A DNA stretch of 64,000 nucleotides from Kribbella rubisoli (GTDB taxonomy: Bacteria; Actinomycetota; Actinomycetes; Propionibacteriales; Kribbellaceae). Under the pieces are notes generated by a model that worked only from the letters and a program-made list of their open reading frames with translations, was not told the origin of the DNA and searched no databases. Each line of letters begins with the position of its first letter. Position 1 is the stretch's first letter. Below are positions 57,408 to 64,000 of this stretch, piece after piece. Both the position numbers and the translations under genes were made by a program. The stretch covers positions 1 to 64,000 of the forward strand of contig NZ_SHKR01000018.1 of assembly GCF_004217145.1 (NCBI RefSeq), given 5' to 3'.

Positions 57408-58508
57408 TCAGCTGATTTCGCCGTACGCCGCAATCAGCAGGCCCGGGTCGGGCGCCTCGAGGATGGTCGGCTTGGCGAGGGCGTCGAGGATGACGAAGCG
57501 CAGGCGGTCGGCCCGGGTCTTCTTGTCGAGCTTCATCGCGTCCTGCAGGTGCGGCCAGGCGTCGGCGCGGTACGCGACCGGGAGGCCGAGGGACTCGAGT
57601 ACGGCGCGGTGGCGGTCGGCGGTCGCATCGTCGAGGCGGCCGGCGGCGCGGGCCAGCTCGGCGACGAACACCATGCCGATGCTGATCGCGGCGCCGTGAC
57701 GCCACTTGTACCGCTCGACGCGCTCGATCGCGTGGCCGAGCGTGTGCCCGTAGTTCAGCGCCTCGCGCCCGATCTGGCCGCCGACGGTCGTGGTCCGCTC
57801 GCGCAGATCCGCGCCGACCGTGTCGGCCTTCACCTGGATCGAGCGGGCGATCAGCTCCTCGGCCGCGGCGTACGACGGACTCGTGGCGGCGGCCGGGTCC
57901 TTCTCGACGAGGTCGAGGATCACCGGGTCGGCGATGAACCCGCACTTCACGACCTCGGCGAGGCCGCTGACGTAGTCGTTCTGTGGCAGGGACTCGAGGG
58001 CGGCCAGGTCGCACAGCACGCCGGCCGGCTCCCAGAAGGCGCCGACCAGGTTCTTGCCTTCGGCGGTGTTGATGCCGGTCTTGCCGCCGACGGCCGCGTC
58101 GACCATGCCGAGCAGGGTGGTCGGGATGTGCACGACCTTCACGCCGCGCAGCCAGGTCGCGGCGACGAACCCGGCGAGGTCGGTCGTCGTACCGCCGCCG
58201 ACGCTGACGACCGCGTCCGAGCGGGTGAAGCCGGCCTGGCCGAGCACGGACCAGCAGTACGCCAGCACCTCGGCGGTCTTGGCCTCCTCGGCGTCCGGGA
58301 TCTCGATCGCGTGCGCGGTGAACCCGGAGGCCGTGAGGTCGTCGCGAATCGCGTCGCCGGTCTCGCGGAGCGCCCGCGGGTGGACGACAGCAACCCGCTG
58401 CACGCCCTCCCCCAGCAACCCAGGCAACTCGGCCAGCAGATTGTTGCCGATGACAACGTCATACGGAGCCGCCGCAGCAACGCGGATCCGCGTCGGGGCG
58501 TCGGTCAT
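57408..58508 (-). CDS. aroB: 3-dehydroquinate synthase
   Basis: 366-aa NAD- and metal-dependent enzyme forming the first carbocycle of the shikimate pathway. VSVGGGTTTDLAGFVAATWLRG holds the NAD-binding GGG and the conserved VATWLRG (given as GGGTTTDLAGFVAATWLRG), and GGKTGINTAEGKNLVGAFW and REALNYGHTLGHAIE carry Lys and metal-binding His. It overlaps aroK by 4 nt. Last gene of the aroC-aroK-aroB operon. Confidence 0.95.
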   Translation of the reverse strand: MTDAPTRIRVAAAAPYDVVIGNNLLAELPGLLGEGVQRVAVVHPRALRETGDAIRDDLTASGFTAHAIEIPDAEEAKTAEVLAYCWSVLGQAGFTRSDAVVSVGGGTTTDLAGFVAATWLRGVKVVHIPTTLLGMVDAAVGGKTGINTAEGKNLVGAFWEPAGVLCDLAALESLPQNDYVSGLAEVVKCGFIADPVILDLVEKDPAAATSPSYAAAEELIARSIQVKADTVGADLRERTTTVGGQIGREALNYGHTLGHAIERVERYKWRHGAAISIGMVFVAELARAAGRLDDATADRHRAVLESLGLPVAYRADAWPHLQDAMKLDKKTRADRLRFVILDALAKPTILEAPDPGLLIAAYGEIS

Positions 58509-59011
58509 GCCAGGTGCTCCAGGATTTCGTCGGCGATCTCGTCGGGGGTTTTGCTGTCCGTCAGGACGGTCAGCTTGGCGACCTCGGTGTAGAGAGGGCG
58601 ACGGGCTTCCATCAGGTTGCGGAGCTGGGTGCGGACGTTGCCGAGCAGCAGCGGTCGGGCGACGCTCAGGCCGACGCGCTTGGATGCCTCACCGAGGCTG
58701 ACATCGAGGAAGACGACCGTGTGGCCGGCCAGGTCGGCGCGGGTCGCCGGATCCAGGATCGCGCCGCCGCCGAGCGACAGCACCTCGCCGTCGTCCTTCA
58801 GCGCCTCGACGATCGCGGCCCGCTCCAGCTCGCGGAAATGCGGTTCGCCCTCGTCGACGAAGATCTCGGAGATCGGCTTGCCCGCGCGGGCCTCGATGTC
58901 GGCGTCGGTGTCGCGGTGCGTGGCCTTCAACCGCTCGGCCAGCAGCGCCGCGATCGTGGACTTCCCCGATCCCGGCGCCCCGACCAAGACGACGACCGGG
59001 CTCACTCCCAC
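58505..59011 (-). CDS. aroK: Shikimate kinase
   Basis: 168-aa P-loop kinase. Walker A is LVGAPGSGKSTIAALLA (residues 9-25). DTDADIEARAG binds shikimate and Mg (DxD), FRELERAAI includes the shikimate-binding Arg, and LSLGGGAILDPATRADL is the GGG loop. It phosphorylates shikimate at O3. It overlaps aroC by 10 nt and aroB by 4 nt. Confidence 0.95.
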   Translation of the reverse strand: MGVSPVVVLVGAPGSGKSTIAALLAERLKATHRDTDADIEARAGKPISEIFVDEGEPHFRELERAAIVEALKDDGEVLSLGGGAILDPATRADLAGHTVVFLDVSLGEASKRVGLSVARPLLLGNVRTQLRNLMEARRPLYTEVAKLTVLTDSKTPDEIADEILEHLA

Positions 59012-60201
59012 TCCCGCGGGGTGATCGTCGTCGGCTGGTTCGCCAGGTACGACTGGTGGTTCCGCGCGGTCTCCGCCACCGAGTCGCCGCCGAACTTCTC
59101 CAGCGCGACCTCGGCCAGCACCAGCGCGACCATCGCCTCGGCGACGATCCCCGCCGCCGGTACGGCGCAGACGTCCGACCGCTGGTGGTGCGCGGACGCA
59201 GCCTCGCCGGTCGACGTGTCGATCGTCCGCAGTGCCCGCGGCACGGTCGCGATCGGCTTCATCGCGGCGCGGACCCGGAGCGTCTCGCCCGTGCTCATCC
59301 CGCCCTCGGTGCCACCCGAGCGACCACTCGTCCGCCGGATCGCACCATCGGAGGCGACGATCTCGTCGTGCGCCTTCGAACCCGGCGTCCGCGCGAGCTC
59401 GAACCCGTCACCGAGCTCGACGCCCTTGATCGCCTGGATGCCCATCAGCGCACCGGCAAGCTTGGAGTCGAGCCGCCGGTCCCAGTGCACGTAGCTGCCG
59501 AGGCCCGGCGGAAGTCCGTCGACGACAACCTCGACCACACCACCGAGCGTGTCACCGGCCTTCTGCGCGGCGTCGATCTCCGCGACCATCTGCTTGCTCG
59601 CGTCCGGGTCCAGGCAGCGGACCGGATCCGCGTCCAGCTTCGCGACATCGCCGTACGCCGGGATCACGCCGTACGGCGCCTTGACCGTGCCGAGCTCGGC
59701 GACGTGGCTGACGATCGTCACGCCGTACGACTGGCGGAGGAACCGTGCCGCGACCTCGCCCAGGGCGACCCGGGCGGCGGTCTCGCGGGCGCTGGCGCGT
59801 TCGAGCACCGGGCGGGCCTCGTCGAACCCGTACTTCTGCATGCCGGCCAGGTCGGCGTGACCGGGCCGCGGGCGGGTCAGCGGGGCGTTCCGCGCGAGGC
59901 CGGCGAGCGTCTCCGCGTCGACCGGATCCGCGCTCATCACCTGCTCCCACTTCGGCCACTCGGTGTTGCCGACCTGGATGGCGCACGGGCTCCCGAGCGT
60001 CAGCCCGTGCCGGAAACCGCCGAGGAACGTCACCTCGTCCCGCTCGAACTTCATCCGGGCACCTCGGCCGTAGCCGAGCCGCCGACGGGCCAGGGCGTCG
60101 GCCACGTCATCAGTGGTGACTTCGACCCCGGCGGGGAGACCTTCGAGTACGGCGACGAGCGCTTGTCCGTGCGACTCGCCGGCGGTGAGCCAGCGCAGCA
60201 T
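59002..60201 (-). CDS. aroC: Chorismate synthase
   Basis: 399-aa FMN-dependent enzyme making chorismate from EPSP. The N-terminus LRWLTAGESHGQALVAVLEGLPAGV (LRWLTAGESHGQALVAVLEG) and the signatures TRPRPGHADLAGMQKYGFDE (cut at 20) and RSGGTEGGMSTGETLRVRAA are family hallmarks. It opens the aroC-aroK-aroB operon. aroE, usually upstream, is outside the window, and an accessory islet separates aroC from the prepilin peptidase. Confidence 0.96.
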   Translation of the reverse strand: MLRWLTAGESHGQALVAVLEGLPAGVEVTTDDVADALARRRLGYGRGARMKFERDEVTFLGGFRHGLTLGSPCAIQVGNTEWPKWEQVMSADPVDAETLAGLARNAPLTRPRPGHADLAGMQKYGFDEARPVLERASARETAARVALGEVAARFLRQSYGVTIVSHVAELGTVKAPYGVIPAYGDVAKLDADPVRCLDPDASKQMVAEIDAAQKAGDTLGGVVEVVVDGLPPGLGSYVHWDRRLDSKLAGALMGIQAIKGVELGDGFELARTPGSKAHDEIVASDGAIRRTSGRSGGTEGGMSTGETLRVRAAMKPIATVPRALRTIDTSTGEAASAHHQRSDVCAVPAAGIVAEAMVALVLAEVALEKFGGDSVAETARNHQSYLANQPTTITPREWE

Positions 60202-60261
60202 GCCTGGATTCTTTCACGCCCCGCTCACCACCCGGACGCCGGTCTCAGAGTCAGCAGCAGC

Positions 60262-60462
60262 TCAGCGGCAGGTCTGGCTGTCCTGGGTCATGCCGTCGCG
60301 GACGGACAGGACGACGTCGAAGGTCTTGATGATCGGGGACTCGTCGCAACTGGTGCTGGCACTGGCTGCCTGACCGCCGGCGATCGCGGCACCGGTCAGG
60401 GCGGTGGTGGCGAGCGCCGCCACGGCCAGGCGCCCGGCGGTACGACGGAATGCGGTGGTCAT
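60262..60462 (-). CDS. Small secreted peptide with two cysteines
   Basis: 66-aa exported protein. An N-terminal signal peptide (MTTAFRRTAGRLAVAALATT onward, cleavage near ASAS at about residue 36) leaves a mature part of about 30 residues with Cys at about 39 and 65 that may form one disulfide. AAGGGAG 8 nt before the ATG and a TATAAG -10-like box at 60490-60495 (minus) support real expression. No homologue is recognised. A signalling or antimicrobial role is only a thought. Confidence 0.65.
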   Translation of the reverse strand: MTTAFRRTAGRLAVAALATTALTGAAIAGGQAASASTSCDESPIIKTFDVVLSVRDGMTQDSQTCR

Positions 60463-60603
60463 GATGCGCTCCCTTGAACGTCTCGGTTCCTTATACCAAC
60501 GACGGTAGAAGTTCGGAACGCCGGGTGAACTGGCCCTGGAACCCGTCTTGGGGGTAGCGCTGGCACCACCCCGGATGGGTCAGGCATGCCCTAAGGTCCT
60601 GGC

Positions 60604-61719
60604 ATGAGTCGGGCGGCTGAGGAGACGTGGCGGGCGCGGGTGCGCGGATGCTTGCTGGGCGGGGCGATCGGGGACGCGCTGGGCGGACCGGTGGAGTTCG
60701 AGGACGGCCGGTCGATCGTCGCGAAGCACCCGGACGGCCTACGGACGTTCGTCGCGGGTGGTGACAACTGGCCGGCGGGGACGATCACCGACGACACCCA
60801 GATGACGCTGTTCACGATGGAAGGCCTGATCCGGGCGAGCGTGCGGACCGACAGGGGGCTGGGCTTCACCGTCGCCGTTGTCCAGCACGCGTACGACCGG
60901 TGGCTGGATACGCAGAACCTGCCCGGACCGAGCGGCGAGCGCGACGGCTGGCTGCAGGGCGAGCAGTGGCTGTACGCACGTCGCGCGCCAGGCAACACCT
61001 GCCTGGGCGCGCTGACGGAAGCGCGTAAGGGCGAGCCGCGGATCGCGCAGTACGGCGACGAGGCGGTGAACGACTCGAAGGGGTGCGGCGGGGTGATGCG
61101 GGTCGCGCCGTTCGGGCTGCTGCCGGAGTACTACCCGACAGGCTGGATCTTCGACTCGGCCGCGACGGCCGCCGGGTACACGCACGGTCACCCGACCGGG
61201 AAGCTCGCGTCGGGCGCGCTAGCCGCGATCATCCACGAGCTGTGCAACGGCGCCAGCCTGGACGACGCGATCTCCCGCGCGACCGAGCTCCTCGAACAGC
61301 ACGGGGGCCACGAGGAGACCAGTACTGCGCTCACGTTCGCGCGACACCTGGCTGCGACAGCTCCCGCGGGACCCGTCACGGTCGAGCGACTTGGCGGCGG
61401 GTGGGTCGCCGAGGAGGCACTCGCCATCGCGGTCTTCGCAGCACTGGCCTACCCGGAGCCGGACCAGTTCCTCGACGCGCTCGCGCTCGCCGTCACCCAT
61501 TCCGGCGACAGCGACTCCACCGGCGCGATCTGCGGCAACATCCTGGGTGCCCTCCACGGCGAGACGGCTCTCCCCGCAGAGCTCGTCTTCACCGTCGAGG
61601 GTCGCCCGGTCATCCTCCAACTCGCGGACGACTTCGCCCTGGAGTTCACCCAGGGCAAGCGTCTGCACGGCGACTACGGCCCGCACACCTCCTGGACCAC
61701 GCGCTACCCGGGCTGGTGA
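60604..61719 (+). CDS. ADP-ribosylglycohydrolase (ARH/DraG family)
   Basis: 371-aa hydrolase. The N-terminal RARVRGCLLGGAIGDALGGPVE is typical (given as RVRGCLLGGAIGDALGGPVE). The metal-binding TITDDTQMTLFT and the C-terminal HSGDSDSTGAICGNILGAL supply the Asp residues of the two-Mg site. Such enzymes remove ADP-ribose from protein, DNA bases or small molecules. No ADP-ribosyltransferase or toxin is adjacent, so the partner is unknown. It converges on the flavoenzyme gene with abutting ends. Confidence 0.9.
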   Translation: MSRAAEETWRARVRGCLLGGAIGDALGGPVEFEDGRSIVAKHPDGLRTFVAGGDNWPAGTITDDTQMTLFTMEGLIRASVRTDRGLGFTVAVVQHAYDRWLDTQNLPGPSGERDGWLQGEQWLYARRAPGNTCLGALTEARKGEPRIAQYGDEAVNDSKGCGGVMRVAPFGLLPEYYPTGWIFDSAATAAGYTHGHPTGKLASGALAAIIHELCNGASLDDAISRATELLEQHGGHEETSTALTFARHLAATAPAGPVTVERLGGGWVAEEALAIAVFAALAYPEPDQFLDALALAVTHSGDSDSTGAICGNILGALHGETALPAELVFTVEGRPVILQLADDFALEFTQGKRLHGDYGPHTSWTTRYPGW

Positions 61720-63297
61720 CTAGGCAGGCTCGATCGAGAGCTTGTGGTGGAACACGTTGCGCGGGTCCCACTTCGACTTGATCTGCTGCAGCCGCGGGTA
61801 GTTGCCCAGGTAGTACAGGTCGTGCCACGGCACGCCGGACTTGTTGTACGCCGGATCGGCCAGGTCGGTGTCCGGGTAGTTGATGTACGAGCCGGCGTTC
61901 GTCGCGTTCGGCACCGGCGCGCCGCCCGTGGCGCGGTAGATGTCGCCGTACACCTTGCGCGCCCAGGCGAGGTGCATCGCGTCGTCGGCGGCGGACTCCC
62001 AGGACGCGGTGAGCACCATCTTGCAGACCACGTCCCGCTGCGCTGCGGCGGTGGCGTTCGAAGGGACGGTGTTGACCTTGCCGCCGTACGGGACGAGCAG
62101 AATCGACGACTCCGGCCCGTTGTAGTCCGGGTCGGTGAGCCCGTTGTACATCGCGACGATCTGCTCGTCGGTGTAACCCTTCTTCAGGTACGCCGCCTTG
62201 TACTTGCCGCGGCTCGGCGTCGCCGTCTCGCCGATCGAGCGCTCCATCGTCAGGTGCAGGAACGGGCCGGCACCCATGTCGATCGTCTGCGGCTCGGCCT
62301 GTACGCCGGTCGTGATCGCGGCGTTGAACGCGTTCATCAGCTGTTCGGAGTTCGGCGCGGCGGCGTCGATCTGGGTCGAGAGCAGGAACTGTCCCGCCTT
62401 CTTCTGGGTGATCACGAACGGCGCGTAGAGCGTCGCGTACGGCGAGTCCGGCGTGTTGTGCTGTTCGAAGAACGTGAACCAGTTCCGCATCGTGCGGACG
62501 AAGTCGGCCTGGGTGGTCTTCGACCAGTCGTACACCAGCACCGTGGAGCGCAGCGCAGCCGGTGCCTTGGGCAACGATTCCTCCGGCGTCCGGCCGGTCG
62601 AGCCGCTGCTGCGGAGCAGGTACCGGACCACGACGCCGAAGTTTCCGCCGCCACCGGTGTGCGCCCACCACAGGTCGCGGTGCTCGTTGTCACGGGTCGC
62701 GACCACGGTGCGGGCCCGGCCGCGGGCGTCGACGACCACGACCTCCATGCCGTACAGGTGGTCGACGACCGAGCCGTACTTGCGCGAGAGCGGACCGTAC
62801 CTGCCACCGGCGAAGTGGCCGCCGACGCCGACGCCGAGGCAGCCGCCGGCCGGCACGGTCAGGCCCCAGCCGAAGAACAGCTCCTTGTAGAGGTTCTCCA
62901 GGATCGCGCCGGAGCCGACCGAGAAGGCCCGGTACTGCGGATCCCAGGTGATGTCGTTGTTCGTCGACATGTCCAGCACGACCTCGATGTCGCTGCTGTC
63001 CACGAAGTCCTCGAAGCAGTGCCCACCACCGCGAACCGCGATCCGCTTGCCGCTGCGGACGGCCTCCTGTACGGCGGCGACTGCGTCCTGCGGAGACCGG
63101 ATCACCCGGATGTAGTCGGGTGTGCCGACGAAACGCCGGTTCTGCCCGCGGGAGACAAGATCCTGATAGCGGGCGTCACCCGGACCGATCTTGACACCGA
63201 TGGGCGCCGACGGGGCGGCAGACGCAGTACCTGGAACGGCGAGAGCCGCACCCGCAACTGCAGTCCCGGCCAGAAGACCACGACGACTGACTGGCAT
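61720..63297 (-). CDS. Tat-exported FAD-binding oxidoreductase with BBE domain
   Basis: 525-aa flavoenzyme of the PCMH/BBE type. A twin-arginine signal (VSRRGLLAGTAVAGAALAVP) directs folded export. The FAD domain has AVRGGGHCFEDFV, whose His would carry 8-alpha-linked FAD, and PAGGCLGVGVGGHFAGG, whose Cys would be the 6-S-cysteinyl link, so bicovalent flavin is expected. The C-terminal BBE segment is YLGNYPRLQQIKSKWDPRNV. Relatives oxidise sugars, alkaloids or antibiotics. The substrate here is unknown. Confidence 0.88.
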   Translation of the reverse strand: MPVSRRGLLAGTAVAGAALAVPGTASAAPSAPIGVKIGPGDARYQDLVSRGQNRRFVGTPDYIRVIRSPQDAVAAVQEAVRSGKRIAVRGGGHCFEDFVDSSDIEVVLDMSTNNDITWDPQYRAFSVGSGAILENLYKELFFGWGLTVPAGGCLGVGVGGHFAGGRYGPLSRKYGSVVDHLYGMEVVVVDARGRARTVVATRDNEHRDLWWAHTGGGGNFGVVVRYLLRSSGSTGRTPEESLPKAPAALRSTVLVYDWSKTTQADFVRTMRNWFTFFEQHNTPDSPYATLYAPFVITQKKAGQFLLSTQIDAAAPNSEQLMNAFNAAITTGVQAEPQTIDMGAGPFLHLTMERSIGETATPSRGKYKAAYLKKGYTDEQIVAMYNGLTDPDYNGPESSILLVPYGGKVNTVPSNATAAAQRDVVCKMVLTASWESAADDAMHLAWARKVYGDIYRATGGAPVPNATNAGSYINYPDTDLADPAYNKSGVPWHDLYYLGNYPRLQQIKSKWDPRNVFHHKLSIEPA

Positions 63298-63338
63298 TGA
63301 TTCCCTCCCGAGAGTTCGAATACGTCGACCCTAGGAAG

Positions 63339-63353
63339 GCGGGCAGTGCCCGC
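63339..63353 (-). terminator. Hairpin after the prepilin peptidase gene
   Basis: GCGGGC-AGT-GCCCGC is a perfect 6-bp stem about 33 nt past the peptidase stop and just before the flavoenzyme promoter. Short but well placed. Confidence 0.45.
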
Positions 63354-63385
63354 ACATCAACCATCTGGTGGAGTGCAGGGATCCC

Positions 63386-64000
63386 CTATCCGGCGTACAA
63401 CCGCTCCAACGGCGCGCCGAGCAGTACGCCGGCCAATGCGCCGACCAGCATGAACGGCCCGAACGGAACCATCTGCTTGCGCGTCATCACCCGCGCGGCG
63501 ATCAGCACGATGCCGACGAGCGCGCCGAGGAAGAACCCGCCGTACAAACCGGACGCGAACTGCCCCCAGCCCAGCCAGCCGAGTGCCAAGCCGAGCAGCC
63601 CGGACAGGCGTACGTCGCCGAACCCGACGCCGCGCGGGAACGCGAACCAGAGCACATAGAACACCGCGAACCCGATCGCCCCGGCGATCACTGCCCGGCG
63701 CAACGATCCCCACTCCCCCGTCGCGACCGCGGCCGCCAGCAAACCGGCCGCGACGACGACGTACGTCGGCCAGATGATCACCGAGGGCAGGAACCGCGTC
63801 CGCGCATCGATGTACCCGAGCACCGCGCCGGCCACCGCGAGCGCCAGCCACGCGGGCAGCACAGCATCCAGCCCGAGCATCCAGCCCAGCAGCCCCCCGG
63901 CCACGGCCGCGAGCCCGCCGCACCAGTACGCCGCTCGCCGGCCGGCCACCGACGCATACAGAACCTTGGTCTCGCCCTCCTCCAGCACCGGCTCGGGGAT
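63386..64000 (-). CDS. Prepilin peptidase (A24 family), start at or beyond the window edge
   Basis: At least 200 residues of an integral-membrane aspartyl protease. About six to seven hydrophobic segments and the two catalytic Asp motifs are present: YIDARTRFLPS and GFGDVRLSGLLGLALGW (GxGD). It cleaves type IV pilin or Tad-pilin leaders at the membrane. The frame is open to base 64000. GTG 63988 is the first possible start inside the window, so the N-terminus may be incomplete. A prepilin peptidase upstream of aroC is part of the conserved actinobacterial block. Confidence 0.85.
   Translation of the reverse strand: MPEPVLEEGETKVLYASVAGRRAAYWCGGLAAVAGGLLGWMLGLDAVLPAWLALAVAGAVLGYIDARTRFLPSVIIWPTYVVVAAGLLAAAVATGEWGSLRRAVIAGAIGFAVFYVLWFAFPRGVGFGDVRLSGLLGLALGWLGWGQFASGLYGGFFLGALVGIVLIAARVMTRKQMVPFGPFMLVGALAGVLLGAPLERLYAG

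Noticed and set aside
57065..57433. Minus-strand 122-aa frame across the tandem repeats
   Set aside because: The protein is only a translation of 20-bp repeats shifting phase, with no start signal, and it overlaps the aroB terminator.
1..64000. tRNA, rRNA, transposase, phage or origin sequences
   Set aside because: No T-loop/acceptor pairs, rRNA stretches, DDE-transposase or integrase motifs or DnaA-box clusters were recognised on either strand.

Overview
The window is GC-rich DNA (roughly 70% by eye) with dense genes, frequent 4-nt ATGA/GTGA overlaps, many GTG starts and several probably leaderless mRNAs. It reads as the chromosome of a high-GC actinobacterium. The conserved gene order (aroC-aroK-aroB, aroQ, efp-nusB, a bldD-like gene, pyrR-B-C-(PH-like)-carA-carB-pyrD-pyrF, mihF-gmk-rpoZ-coaBC, metK, priA, def-fmt-rsmB) is the one seen in Actinomycetales. 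The accessory content (ROK/GH125 glycosidase operon, many small regulators and exporters) suggests a soil Propionibacteriales member such as Kribbella. The genus is an inference, not something I could test.

Left arm (1-11.6 kb): the tail of an unknown gene, two NarL/FixJ response regulators separated by a perfect 23-bp inverted repeat, a small TPR-like protein, a decayed methyltransferase gene, an ABC-2 type transporter pair, a minus-strand glycoside operon (alpha-galactosidase-like GH, ROK repressor, GH125 mannosidase), a cysteine-desulfurase-like PLP enzyme and two DMT-type membrane transporters.

From about 11.6 kb to the right edge the backbone is one long minus-strand housekeeping block: translation and formylation (rsmB, fmt, def), replication restart (priA), SAM synthesis (metK), CoA synthesis (coaBC), omega subunit, guanylate kinase and IHF (rpoZ, gmk, mihF), complete de novo pyrimidine synthesis to UMP except pyrE, nusB and efp, the shikimate genes aroQ, aroB, aroK and aroC, and a prepilin peptidase. 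The block is cut at operon joints by six accessory islets: (i) 14.7-23.5 kb: secreted C39-like protease plus lipoprotein, DUF1707 protein, HAD, Lrp/MFS and ArsR/MFS divergons, nucleotidyltransferase; (ii) 27.0-29.1 kb: winged-helix protein and double GNAT; (iii) 31.9-35.7 kb: paired lipoproteins, EamA/LysR divergon, DUF4037 protein; (iv) 47.5-52.4 kb: Q-rich membrane protein, FxLD-type methyltransferase, MarR with three operators, EamA, NAD(P)-binding protein, pseudo-receiver LuxR; (v) 53.1-57.4 kb: TetR, HelD-like RNA-polymerase helicase, Gfo/Idh/MocA oxidoreductase and an untranslated tandem-repeat zone; (vi) 60.3-63.3 kb: secreted peptide, ADP-ribosylglycohydrolase, Tat-exported BBE-type flavoenzyme.

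Visible regulation includes a PyrR-type RNA loop in front of pyrR, three near-identical 12-bp palindromes at the MarR divergon, a 33-bp inverted repeat at the TetR/HelD divergon, a GATTAG-N8-CTAATC operator at the ArsR divergon, a structured leader at metK and several long intrinsic hairpins. I found no rRNA, tRNA, CRISPR array, transposase, phage gene or origin.
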